Shown: positions 16,865 through 24,521 of the stretch, one piece after another | How positions within the stretch are numbered: position 1 is the stretch's first letter | Layout: each line of letters opens with the position of its first letter | Assembly (NCBI RefSeq): GCF_001011035.1 | Contig: NZ_CP011492.1 | Coordinates: 2,487,501 to 2,551,500, forward strand | Length of the DNA: 64,000 nucleotides | DNA from: Streptomyces sp. CNQ-509 | GTDB lineage: Bacteria > Actinomycetota > Actinomycetes > Streptomycetales > Streptomycetaceae | Direction: 5' to 3' | Notes under the pieces: generated by a model | Told to the model about the DNA's origin: nothing | Database searches by the model: none | Seen by the model: the letters and a program-made list of their open reading frames with translations, nothing else | Made by a program: the position numbers and the translations under genes

Positions 16865-18064
16865 TCACCCCCGCAGCCGCGCGTTGAGCCGCGCGGCCTG
16901 CCGCGTCAGGTGGTCCCGCTCCGGTATGTTCGGCGCCGAGCGGGCCGCCTGCGCGTACAGCCCGGCCGCCGTCTCCGTGTCGCCGTCCCGCTCGTGCAGG
17001 TACGCCGCCACCGCCGTATACCGCGGCAGCGACGGATCGAGCTCCGCCAGCGCCGCCAGCCCCGCCCGCGCACCGTCCGCCTCGCCCACCGCCACCGCCC
17101 GGTTGAGTCCGGCCACCGGACTGCCGGTGAGGCGTACCAGCTCGTCGTACCACTCCACGATCTGCACCCAGTCCGTCTCCGCCGCCGTCGGGGCGTCCGC
17201 GTGCAGCGCGGCGATCGCCGCCTGCGCCTGGAACTCCCCCAGCCGGTCCCGGGCCAGCGCCGCCTGGAGGATCCCGACGCCCTCGGCGATCAGCCCGGTG
17301 TCCCACAGCCCGCGGTCCTGCTCGGCGAGCGGTACGAGCCTGCCGTCCGCGCCGGTACGCGCCGGCCGCCGCGCGTGGTGGAGCAGCATGAGCGCCAGCA
17401 GCCCCGCGACTTCCTCGCCGCCGGCCCCGGCGCCCTCGCCCCCGGCCGCGGCCCTTCTCGCCACCGCCGCACCCGTCCTCGCCGCCAACTGCCGCGTCAG
17501 CCGGATCGCCTCCGCCGACAGGTCGACGTCCCCGGAGTAGCCCTCGTTGAACACCAGGTACAGCACCCGCAGCACGGTCGCCAGGTCCCCGGGCTGGTCG
17601 AACCGCACCCCGGAGACCGTCCGCTTCGCCCTGCTGATCCGCTGTGCCATGGTCGCCTCGGGCACCAGATACGCCCGCGCGATCTGCCGCGTCGTCAGCC
17701 CGCCGACCGCGCGCAGCGTCAGCGCGACGGCCGAGGCCGGCGTCAGGGACGGGTGCGCGCAGAGGAAGTAGAGCTGGAGCGTGTCGTCCACCGCCCCGCC
17801 CCCGTCCGGCGCGGGCTCGGCCTCGACCCGTTCCTCGCGCCGCCGCCGGGAGCTCTCGGCCCGTACGGTGTCGAGGAACTTGCGCCACGCCACCGTGATC
17901 AGCCACCCCTTGGGGTCCCGCGGCGCGTCGCCCTCCGGCCAGCCGCGCACGGCCTCGACCAGGGCGTCCTGTACGGCGTCCTCGGCCGCCGCGAAGTCTG
18001 CTCCGCGGCGGACGAGGACCCCGATGACCTCCGGCACCAGCTCCCGCAGCAGCGACTCGTTCAC
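16865..18064 (-). CDS. ECF RNA polymerase sigma factor, ECF42-type with C-terminal TPR-like domain
   Basis: Alternative sigma factor of 399 residues. The sigma2 region includes DFAAAEDAVQDALVEAVRGW and PKGWLITVAWRKFLD; sigma4 includes VGGLTTRQIARAYLVPEATMAQRISRAKR. A C-terminal extension of about 200 residues (LYLVFNEGYSGD, GLNRAVAVGEADG, YTAVAAYLHERDGD) is characteristic of ECF42, where it is TPR-like and needed for activity. GTG 18064 overlaps the TGA of the upstream DGPF gene (GTGA), so the pair is translationally coupled. No anti-sigma factor gene is adjacent, as is usual for ECF42. A longer start at 18112 would overlap the DGPF frame and is rejected. Confidence 0.92.
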   Translation of the reverse strand: MNESLLRELVPEVIGVLVRRGADFAAAEDAVQDALVEAVRGWPEGDAPRDPKGWLITVAWRKFLDTVRAESSRRRREERVEAEPAPDGGGAVDDTLQLYFLCAHPSLTPASAVALTLRAVGGLTTRQIARAYLVPEATMAQRISRAKRTVSGVRFDQPGDLATVLRVLYLVFNEGYSGDVDLSAEAIRLTRQLAARTGAAVARRAAAGGEGAGAGGEEVAGLLALMLLHHARRPARTGADGRLVPLAEQDRGLWDTGLIAEGVGILQAALARDRLGEFQAQAAIAALHADAPTAAETDWVQIVEWYDELVRLTGSPVAGLNRAVAVGEADGARAGLAALAELDPSLPRYTAVAAYLHERDGDTETAAGLYAQAARSAPNIPERDHLTRQAARLNARLRG

Positions 18065-18468
18065 TCGGCGGCCGGGGCCTGCACGCCGTAGGCCGGGCGG
18101 ATCTCCAGCCACTCGTGGATCGGCTTGCCGCCCGCACCCGGGGCGGCGGACAGCTCGGCGGCCAGCTCCAGCGCGCGGTCGTAGGTCTCCACGTCGATCA
18201 CCATCCAGCCGGCGATCAGATCCTTGGTCTCCGCGAACGGCCCGTCGGTGACCGGGGGCCGGCCCTCGCCGTCGTAGCGGACGAAGGTGCCCTCCGGGGC
18301 GAGCGCCTGCTCGCCGACGAACTCGCCGGTGGCCTCCAGCCGGGCGGCGAAGTCACGCATGTACTGGATGTGGGCCGTGACCTCCTCCGGCTCCCACTGG
18401 TCCATCGGGACGTCGTTGACCGCCGCCGGCGCGCCGCGGTAGTGCTTGAGCAGCAGGTACTTGGCCAT
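18061..18468 (-). CDS. DGPF (YCII-related) domain protein
   Basis: A 135-residue YCII/DGPF-family protein with the defining motif VTDGPFAETKDLIAGW in its second half. ATG 18468 is preceded by AAGGAGAAG, a strong ribosome site; the longer frame is rejected. DGPF genes are the standard partners and regulon members of ECF42 sigma factors, and here the two genes overlap. Biochemical function is unknown for the family. Confidence 0.92.
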   Translation of the reverse strand: MAKYLLLKHYRGAPAAVNDVPMDQWEPEEVTAHIQYMRDFAARLEATGEFVGEQALAPEGTFVRYDGEGRPPVTDGPFAETKDLIAGWMVIDVETYDRALELAAELSAAPGAGGKPIHEWLEIRPAYGVQAPAAE

Positions 18469-18574
18469 GATCTTCTCCTTGCCGAGGTACGGCCCATTGT
18501 GGGCCGCGTTCACCCCGGGGACGGAGCCGCGCGCCGGTTCTCGACATCCGCCGGGAAAAATCTTGGCCGAAGAC

Positions 18575-19840
18575 TCAGCGCAGGGTGTCCGCGCCCCGCG
18601 CGGCCGCCCGCAGGAAGAACGGGACCGTCAGCAGCGAGGCCACCGCGAAGAAGCCGAACGCCGCCCGCGGCCCGGCGAACTCCGCGAGCAGCCCGACCAG
18701 CCCGGCGCCCAGCGGCATCGCGCCCCAGGCGAACATCCGGCTCGCGGAGCTGAACCGGCCGAGCATCGCGTCCGGCACCGCCCGCTGGACGACCGTGCGG
18801 CTGTTGACCGTCCACAGCGTGCCGCCGAGCCCGCCGAGGAACGCGGCCGCGGCGACGGCGCGCGCGTCGGCGGTGAGCGCCGGGACGGCGGCCATCGCGG
18901 CGGTGCCGAAGAGGTCGGCGAGCATCACGCGGCGGCGGCCCAGCAGCCGGTTGAGCCAGGTCACGGTGGTGGCGCCGAGGAGCCCGCCGATGCCCAGCGC
19001 GCTGAGCAGCACGCCGTACTGGCCGGGGGTGAGGCCCATGTCGCGGGTCGCGTACAGCGGGATGAGCGCGAGCCAGGCGCCCCAGGTGCCGGAGAGGACG
19101 GTGAGGATGAGGGAGAGGGAGCGCAGCAGGCGGTGCCGCCAGAGGTAGCGGAGCCCTTCGGCGATCTGCCCGTTGACGGTGGTCGCGGGCGCCTCGTCCC
19201 CGTTCTCGTACGCCACGGCCCCCGCCCGGAACCGCCCGGCGAGCAGCAGCAGCACGAGCGCCGCCGCGGCGTACGCGGCCCAGGTCGCACCCAGCGCCCA
19301 GCCGGCGCCCACCGCGATGAGCAGCCCGCCGACGAACGGCCCGGCGAACTCGCTGAACACCGTCTCCGCCCCGGCCACCCATGCGTTCGCCTTGTCCCGC
19401 CCGGCGGGCGGGACGGCGGCGGGGACCAGCGCGGTGGCCGCGGTGGAGGCGACGACGTCGGCGACCCCGATGGCCGCACCGGCGGCGGCCAGCAGCGCCA
19501 CGGAGAGGTCGCCGCTCGCGGCGGCGGCGAGCAGCGGCACCATGGCGAGCAGCCGCAGCACGTTGACGATCCACAGCAGCCGGCGCCGGTCGACGCGGTC
19601 GACGAGCACGCCCGCGTGCAGGGCGACGAGCAGCCACGGCAGCGAGATGGCCAGCGCCACCCCGGTGACCTGCGCGGGAGAGCCGCCGGCACGGACGGCG
19701 AGCAGCGGCAGGGCCATCTTCAGCACGCCGTCGGCGAGGTTCGTCACGGCGGTGAACGCGACGAGGACGGCGGTGTTGCGGCGCCCGGCGTCCCGCCCGG
19801 TCCGTAGCCGATCACTCTCCAGCACCCCGGCTGCACCCAT
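18575..19840 (-). CDS. MFS exporter (drug/siderophore-efflux type)
   Basis: A 421-residue integral membrane protein with about 12 hydrophobic segments starting at LVAFTAVTNLADGVLKMALPLLA. It has the MFS loop-2 signature in the form GVLVDRVDRRRLLWIVN, and resembles the enterobactin-exporter-like branch (MFS_3). ATG 19840 is chosen because AGAGGGGG lies just upstream. It is divergent from the CGNR-domain gene, with direct and inverted repeats in the 81-bp gap, so export is probably controlled by that regulator. The substrate is unknown. Its closeness to the siderophore operon is suggestive but the two are separated by the sigma locus. Confidence 0.88.
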   Translation of the reverse strand: MGAAGVLESDRLRTGRDAGRRNTAVLVAFTAVTNLADGVLKMALPLLAVRAGGSPAQVTGVALAISLPWLLVALHAGVLVDRVDRRRLLWIVNVLRLLAMVPLLAAAASGDLSVALLAAAGAAIGVADVVASTAATALVPAAVPPAGRDKANAWVAGAETVFSEFAGPFVGGLLIAVGAGWALGATWAAYAAAALVLLLLAGRFRAGAVAYENGDEAPATTVNGQIAEGLRYLWRHRLLRSLSLILTVLSGTWGAWLALIPLYATRDMGLTPGQYGVLLSALGIGGLLGATTVTWLNRLLGRRRVMLADLFGTAAMAAVPALTADARAVAAAAFLGGLGGTLWTVNSRTVVQRAVPDAMLGRFSSASRMFAWGAMPLGAGLVGLLAEFAGPRAAFGFFAVASLLTVPFFLRAAARGADTLR

Positions 19841-19851
19841 GACGCCCCCTC

Positions 19852-19912
19852 TAACCACCAAAGCCGTTTACCGGTGAGAGGGAAGTTACCACCAAACGCG
19901 ATAGCCGGTAAA
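19852..19912. promoter_or_regulatory. Operator region between MFS and CGNR genes
   Basis: Two direct copies of TWACCACCAAASSCG (19852-19866 and 19886-19900) alternate with an inverted pair TTTACCGG (19867-19874) and CCGGTAAA (19905-19912). This arrangement in a short divergent promoter region suggests binding sites for the CGNR protein encoded next to it. Confidence 0.5.
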
Positions 19913-19921
19913 GTGGTCCGT

Positions 19922-20461
19922 ATGCGCACACCTCCTCGGGCTGCCGAGCTGGTGGCCGACTTCGCCAACACCCTGGACATCTACGCCGGCACGGACACCC
20001 TGAGCACCCCGGACGAGCTGGCCGCCTGGCTGACGACGCACGTTCTGCCGGTCACCGGCACCCCCGACCCGGGCCTGCACGCGGCGGCCGTCGCCCTGCG
20101 CGCGGGCATCCGCGAACACCTGGGCGCCCACGTGGGCGACACCCCCGACCCCGCCGTCACGGCGGCGGCCGACGCGGCCCTGACCCGCTTCCCCCTCCAC
20201 CCCACCGCCGCAGGCCCCCCGGTCCCCGCTCCCGGCCTCACGCCCGCGGAGCGGGCGGTCGCGGAGCTGGCCCTCGCCTGGAGCACGCTGACGATCACCG
20301 GCGACGCGGCCCGCCTCAAGCGCTGCGCGGAGCACACCTGCCACGAGGCGTTCTGGGACACGTCGAAGAACCGCAGCAAACGCTGGTGCTCGATGCAGGG
20401 CTGCGGCAACCGCGCCAAGGCCCGCACCTACGCCGCCCGCCGCGCCGCCGCCTCCGACTGA
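19922..20461 (+). CDS. CGNR zinc-finger (ABATE domain) regulator
   Basis: A 179-residue protein: N-terminal ABATE-type ligand or stress-sensing domain (DFANTLDIYAGTDTLSTP) and C-terminal CGNR treble-clef finger with C-x4-C (RCAEHTCHEAFWD) and RWCSMQGCGNRAKARTY. These proteins are small DNA-binding regulators, usually beside a transporter or enzyme they control. ATG 19922 lies right behind CCGGTAAAGTGGTCCGT with no ribosome site, so the message is probably leaderless. It is divergent from the MFS exporter. Confidence 0.9.
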   Translation: MRTPPRAAELVADFANTLDIYAGTDTLSTPDELAAWLTTHVLPVTGTPDPGLHAAAVALRAGIREHLGAHVGDTPDPAVTAAADAALTRFPLHPTAAGPPVPAPGLTPAERAVAELALAWSTLTITGDAARLKRCAEHTCHEAFWDTSKNRSKRWCSMQGCGNRAKARTYAARRAAASD

Positions 20462-20491
20462 GCGACCACGCACCGTAGCGCCCGGACACGC

Positions 20492-20529
20492 GTCAGGACC
20501 CGCACCGCCGAAGCGATACGGGCCCTGAC
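20492..20529. terminator. Terminator-like hairpin between CGNR gene and tRNA-His
   Basis: GTCAGGACCCG (20492-20502) pairs with CGGGCCCTGAC (20519-20529) with one A-C mismatch and a 16-nt loop. It can serve both converging transcripts. Confidence 0.5.
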
Positions 20530-20536
20530 CGAAGAG

Positions 20537-20610
20537 GGTGAGTGACGGGACTTGAACCCGCGGCCACCTGGACCACAACCAGGTGCTCTACCATCTGAGC
20601 TACACCCACC
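20537..20610 (-). tRNA. tRNA-His (anticodon GTG)
   Basis: On the minus strand the cloverleaf reads GTGGGTG acceptor, TAGCTCAGATGGTAGAGC D-arm, CCTGG TTGTGGT CCAGG anticodon arm with GTG, then GGGTTCAAGTCCC T-arm. The additional G(-1) opposite C73, the identity mark of histidine tRNA, is encoded (20610 and 20537). CCA is not encoded. Confidence 0.96.
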
Positions 20611-20701
20611 GTGAGCTGATGCTTCCGCACCGGCCGTATAGAAGTGTACAGGGTCGCCGGCGGTGCTCGCCTCCGGCTTTCCCCGGGCCGCGGGGGCTTC
20701 G

Positions 20702-21310
20702 TTACGAGCCGTCCGCCGCCAGCGTGTGGCGGGACGCGATGGCCTTGGCGGTCTCCGAATCCGGGCCCGGCGGGGGGACGAAGACCGCCTCCCGGTAGTA
20801 GCGGAGTTCGGCGATGCTCTCCCGGATGTCGGCCAGCGCGCGGTGGTTGCCCGCCTTCTCGGGGCTGTTGAAGTAGGCCCGCGGGTACCAGCGGCGGGCC
20901 AGCTCCTTGACGGACGAGACGTCCACGATGCGGTAGTGCAGGTGGCCCTCCAGGTTCGGCATGTCCCGGCTGAGGAAGCCGCGGTCGGTGCCGACGGAGT
21001 TGCCGCAGAGCGGGGCGCGGCCGGGTTCGGGGACGAACTCGCGTACGTAGGCGAGCACCTGCCGCTCCGCGTCCGCCAGCGTCGTGCCGCCGGCCAGCTC
21101 GTCGAGCAGGCCGGAGGCGGTGTGCATGGCGCGGACGACGTCGGGCATGGAGGCGAGGGCCGCGGCCGGGGGCCGGATGACGATGTCGACGCCGTCACCG
21201 AGCACGTTGAGCTCCGAGTCGGTGACGAGCGCGGCCACCTCGACGAGCGCGTCGTCGATCAGCGAGAGGCCCGTCATCTCGCAGTCGATCCAGACCATCC
21301 GATCGTTCAT
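20702..21310 (-). CDS. orn: Oligoribonuclease
   Basis: 3'-5' exoribonuclease that degrades 2-5 nt RNAs and linear pGpG, the last step of c-di-GMP turnover. The 202-residue protein is a DEDDh exonuclease: WIDCEMTGL (Asp, Glu), NSVGTDRGFLSRDMP (Asp) and AGNHRALADIRESIAELRYYRE (His, Asp). ATG 21310 begins five bases after the adpA stop, so it belongs to the adpA-orn operon, as in other Streptomyces. A c-di-GMP protein (cdgA-like) is encoded later in the window. Confidence 0.96.
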   Translation of the reverse strand: MNDRMVWIDCEMTGLSLIDDALVEVAALVTDSELNVLGDGVDIVIRPPAAALASMPDVVRAMHTASGLLDELAGGTTLADAERQVLAYVREFVPEPGRAPLCGNSVGTDRGFLSRDMPNLEGHLHYRIVDVSSVKELARRWYPRAYFNSPEKAGNHRALADIRESIAELRYYREAVFVPPPGPDSETAKAIASRHTLAADGS

Positions 21311-21315
21311 GGCCC

Positions 21316-22626
21316 TCACCCTACGTGCCGGTCCCGCTGTCCCGGTACGGTCGCGCGCCTGACGAGCGCTCCCCGGTGCCGCGGCGGGTGCGGCTCGGTG
21401 TGGCCGGGCGCGAACGCGTCGGACTGCGGCTTCTCCGCACCGTCCGCGCCCCCGCCCGCGACCCCCGCGGGCCCGGCCGCGCCGGGCGGCTGCGGGCGCC
21501 GCGGCGCCGGGACCGTGGGGGGTTCCGGCGGCGGTACGGACTGGGGGTTGCGGGCCCGGTAGGCGGCCCGGTACGCGGCCGGGGAGGAGCCGAGCTGGCG
21601 GCGGAAGTGCCCGCGCAGCGCGACCGGCGACCGGAAGCCGCAGCGACCCGCCACTTCGTCCACGGAGAAGTCCGACGTCTCCAGCAGCCGCTGCGCCTGA
21701 AGCACCCGCTGGGTGATCAGCCACTGCAGCGGAGCGCTGCCGGTGAGCGAGCGGAACCGCCGGTCGAACGTGCGTCGGCTCATGTACGCGCGGGCCGCCA
21801 GAGTCTCCACGTCGAACTGCTCGTGCAGGTTCTCCAGCGCCCAGGCGACGACCTCCGCCAGCGGGTCTCCGCCGATCTCCTCGGGTAAAGACCTGTCGAG
21901 GTAGCGCTCCTGGCCGCTGCCGCGCCGCGCGGGCACCACCAGCCTCCGGGAGAGCGCGGCGGCGGCCTCGGCGCCGTGGTCCTGGCGCACCAGGTGCAGG
22001 CACAGGTCGATGCCGGCGGCCGTGCTCGCCGAGGTGAGGATGTCGCCGTCGTCGACGAACAGCTCGCGCGGGTCCATGTGGACCGACGGGTAGCGCTTGG
22101 CGAGCGTCGGCGCGTACATCCAGTGCGTGGTCGCCGGGCGGCCGTCGAGCAGTCCGGCCGCGGCCAGCGCGAACGCGCCCGTGCACAGCCCGACGATGCG
22201 GGCGCCGTCCTCGTGCGCCCTGCGCAGCGCGTCCAGCGCCGCGGCGGGCGGCGGCTGGGTGATGGAGCGCCACGCGGGCACGACGACGGTGCCGGCCCTG
22301 GCCAGCGCTTCCAGCCCGTACGGAGCGGAGAGCTCCAGGCCGCCGGTGGTACGCAGCGGGCCGTCCTCACCGGCGCAGACCAGCAGCCGGTACCGGGGGG
22401 TGCCGGCGTCCTGGCGGTCGACTCCGAAGACGGAGAGGGGGATGGAGTTCTCGAAGACGGGGCCACCGCTGAACAGCAGCACGGCGACGACCTCACGGCG
22501 CCGCCGGGGCGGGCGCGGTGCTTCGCCCCGCACCGCCTCGGTCCGCACCGCGGCTGCCGCCGCCTCGGGTGTGCGTGGCCCGCCGGACCGGATCGTTGCG
22601 CCCGCTCCGGTGGAGTCCTGGCTCAT
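21316..22626 (-). CDS. adpA: AdpA, AraC-family master developmental regulator
   Basis: Transcription factor for aerial growth and secondary metabolism. The 436 residues contain a DJ-1/PfpI (GATase-1-like) domain (VAVLLFSGGPVFENSIPLSVFG to about residue 230, with RIVGLCTGAFALAAAGLLDG) and a C-terminal AraC domain with two helix-turn-helices (LAARAYMSRRTFDRRF and VAGRCGFRSPVALRGHFRR). ATG 22626 is chosen; the frame continues far upstream but into the promoter region. Codon 247, in the linker between domains (SLPEE), is TTA at 21886-21888, so translation should depend on bldA tRNA. N- and C-terminal low-complexity extensions make it longer than the typical 400 residues. It is cotranscribed with orn. 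Confidence 0.96.
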   Translation of the reverse strand: MSQDSTGAGATIRSGGPRTPEAAAAAVRTEAVRGEAPRPPRRRREVVAVLLFSGGPVFENSIPLSVFGVDRQDAGTPRYRLLVCAGEDGPLRTTGGLELSAPYGLEALARAGTVVVPAWRSITQPPPAAALDALRRAHEDGARIVGLCTGAFALAAAGLLDGRPATTHWMYAPTLAKRYPSVHMDPRELFVDDGDILTSASTAAGIDLCLHLVRQDHGAEAAAALSRRLVVPARRGSGQERYLDRSLPEEIGGDPLAEVVAWALENLHEQFDVETLAARAYMSRRTFDRRFRSLTGSAPLQWLITQRVLQAQRLLETSDFSVDEVAGRCGFRSPVALRGHFRRQLGSSPAAYRAAYRARNPQSVPPPEPPTVPAPRRPQPPGAAGPAGVAGGGADGAEKPQSDAFAPGHTEPHPPRHRGALVRRATVPGQRDRHVG

Positions 22627-23504
22627 GACGCTAAGCCCCCTCGCTTCTCTCTTCCTCCGCGTCCTGCACCTACACCCCCGGGACGATCTCGGTCTCTCGG
22701 CCAAGATCAAATCTACTGTGTGTCGTCCGGCGGACCGGACAGCTTCAGCCCCGCATCTATAACGACAGGTAGAGCGGCTCTTGTGTGACACGCGTGCCGG
22801 GTTCGGCCCTGCCTCTATGTCGACAAGGAAACCTGGCGTGAAGCTTTCGATCGCGAACGGTTCCACTCGTTCACGCGTCAGGGAAGGCCACCCCCTCCGG
22901 TTCTCCGACGTGCAGGGCTCGTGCGCCCCGACTGCGCCCCCAGCCCCCCGAGCCCGGAACGTTCCAGCTTCAAGTCTTGCAACTCCGATGTGCAGAAGGG
23001 AAGTTGGCCGAAAAGATCGGGTCAGAGGAGGTTGTCCCCTCAACCAAGGGCGTACGCCCGCGCCCAGCCGCGAAAACGCCGGTGCCCGTCGCGCCCGCGC
23101 CGTGTCCTGCGGCGCGACCCCGGCGCACGTGCCACGTTTGCCTTCGCGGCGGCGACCACGGCCCCCGGGGGCGCGGCGACAGCGCACGGAAGCGTGGGGG
23201 GCGGCACGAAGGGCGGCGGCGTGATCCCCGAGCGCCGCCGCCGTGCGCCCCCGGCGGTGCCCGAGACCGAACGCCGGGCCACCGCGCCGACCGGTCGGCG
23301 TTGCGCGGGACGCCGCACTGGGGCATGCTCCTGTGAACCGTTCGCCGGGCCACCTGGCATACCGCCGCCCGCCCCTGGGCAAGGGAGGTAGTGTCGCCGT
23401 ACCCTTGTTGTACGGGATTGGGAAGATGATTCCCGGACACAGGAAGCGCGGACACAGCAAGCCGTGTCCCTCCAGCCACGAGGATTCCCTTCGCCGAGAC
23501 ACCG
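22627..23504. other. Long adpA-usp intergenic region
   Basis: About 880 bp of lower-GC sequence between divergent adpA and the stress-protein gene. It probably holds the adpA promoter with a long 5' leader and binding sites of its regulators, as known for adpA, but I cannot assign individual sites. An inverted repeat CCGTAC/GTACGG lies at 23397-23415, about 90 bp before the stress-protein start. The open frames here (such as 22781-23224) lack the codon bias and similarity of real genes. Confidence 0.6.
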
Positions 23505-24026
23505 ATGGCCGGTCACGAATTCCCCGAACCCGCGGACCGCAAGCCGGTCGCCGATCCCACGGCGGACCTGGAGGCGGCGGCCGAGCCGCGCCAAGGCTGC
23601 GATCCCGCCTTCAAGCACGGCGTCGTCTGCGGCTTCGACGGCTCCATGTCCAGTGAACGCGCCCTCGCCTACGCGGTCGGGATGGCGCGGCGTCTGGGCT
23701 GCGGCCTGATCATCGTGCACGTGGCCAACCGGCTGCCCACCACCGTCTGGGCCGGCTGCGAGCCGCCCGTCTTCGTGGACGTCCCCGACCACCGCACCGA
23801 AGTCCTCGGGCTGGAACTCGCCTGCGCCGACTACCTGTCGGACGTGCCCTGGATCCTCGTCGAGCGCGGCGGCGACATCTGCCACGAACTGGAGGAAGTC
23901 GGCCGGGAGTACGAGGCCGACGCCATCGTGGTCGGCTCCACGCAGGGCATCGTGGGCCGCATCTTCGGCTCGGTCGCGGGCCGCCTCGCCCGGCGGGCGC
24001 AACGGCCCGTCGTGGTCGTTCCGTAG
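23505..24026 (+). CDS. Universal stress protein (UspA family)
   Basis: A single-domain USP of 173 residues, presumably ATP-binding. It has GFDGSMSSERALAYAVGMARRLG at the N-terminus and the nucleotide-binding signature GSTQGIVGRIFGSVAGRLARRAQRPVVVVP (G-x2-G-x9-G-S/T-like) at the C-terminus. A leader of about 35 acidic residues precedes the domain. ATG 23505 is used; no strong ribosome site is visible. It is divergent from adpA. Role in Streptomyces unknown; perhaps dormancy or hypoxia adaptation (inference from the family). Confidence 0.88.
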   Translation: MAGHEFPEPADRKPVADPTADLEAAAEPRQGCDPAFKHGVVCGFDGSMSSERALAYAVGMARRLGCGLIIVHVANRLPTTVWAGCEPPVFVDVPDHRTEVLGLELACADYLSDVPWILVERGGDICHELEEVGREYEADAIVVGSTQGIVGRIFGSVAGRLARRAQRPVVVVP

Positions 24027-24129
24027 CCGCTCCCGCGCACGTTTGCGCCGGTCGCGCCCATGGTGCGCGCCGTCGCGCCTCCCCGGAGAAATCTACTCGC
24101 GGGTAGATGTGGGTTGTGAATTTGTGAGG

Positions 24130-24275
24130 GGCATATAGGGGACACGACGACGCGCTGCCGACCGGGAGGTGACGGTCCCCGGTACGGCAGCGGCACCGCC
24201 GGCGTATTGGGCGACGCCGGCACAGGGGAGGCGGCCCTCTGCGCGACGTGGTGGCACGCGCAGAGGGCCGCTCTT
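24130..24275 (+). ncRNA. Possible structured small RNA between usp and the M14 peptidase gene
   Basis: Three consecutive stems fill this gap: 24153-24166 with 24178-24192 (14 bp, one bulged A), 24198-24205 with 24214-24221 (8 bp perfect), and 24231-24245 with 24257-24271 (15 bp perfect). An AT-rich TTGTGA / CATATAGG stretch at 24114-24139 could be a promoter. No reading frame with coding bias crosses it. The last stem could be the terminator of either a small RNA or the stress-protein message. Strand and family are not certain; I recognise no Rfam class. Confidence 0.4.
24231..24271. terminator. Perfect 15-bp terminator hairpin
   Basis: GCGGCCCTCTGCGCG and CGCGCAGAGGGCCGC are exact reverse complements around an 11-nt loop, followed on the plus strand by TCTTTCGCC. 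It is placed between the convergent stress-protein and peptidase genes. Confidence 0.8.
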
Positions 24276-24521
24276 TCGCCTCCCGCTGGGGGCGGCGGGT
24301 TGAACGGGGCCGGTGGCTCCGGGTCCTCGCTTCCACGCCGGGGTTGGAGCGGCTTCGCCGCGCGTGGCGGCTGCTTCGTTCCCACGGGCCCGGCTCTCGC
24401 CTCACGTCCGGGATGCTGCGGCTCCGCCGCGGACCCACCGGTCCACCGGGACCGCGTCACGCCCACGCTCCGTACGGCACCCTCCGCCGCGCCCCGGAGC
24501 GTCGGCCCGGACGGGGCCCCG

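Noticed and set aside
16713..18137. 474-codon minus-strand frame over the sigma factor gene
   Set aside because: Shadow of the ECF42 gene in another frame, with no domain content.
22781..23224. 147-codon frame in the adpA upstream region
   Set aside because: Lacks the third-position GC pattern and any motif, overlaps other frames, and lies where the adpA promoter and leader are expected.
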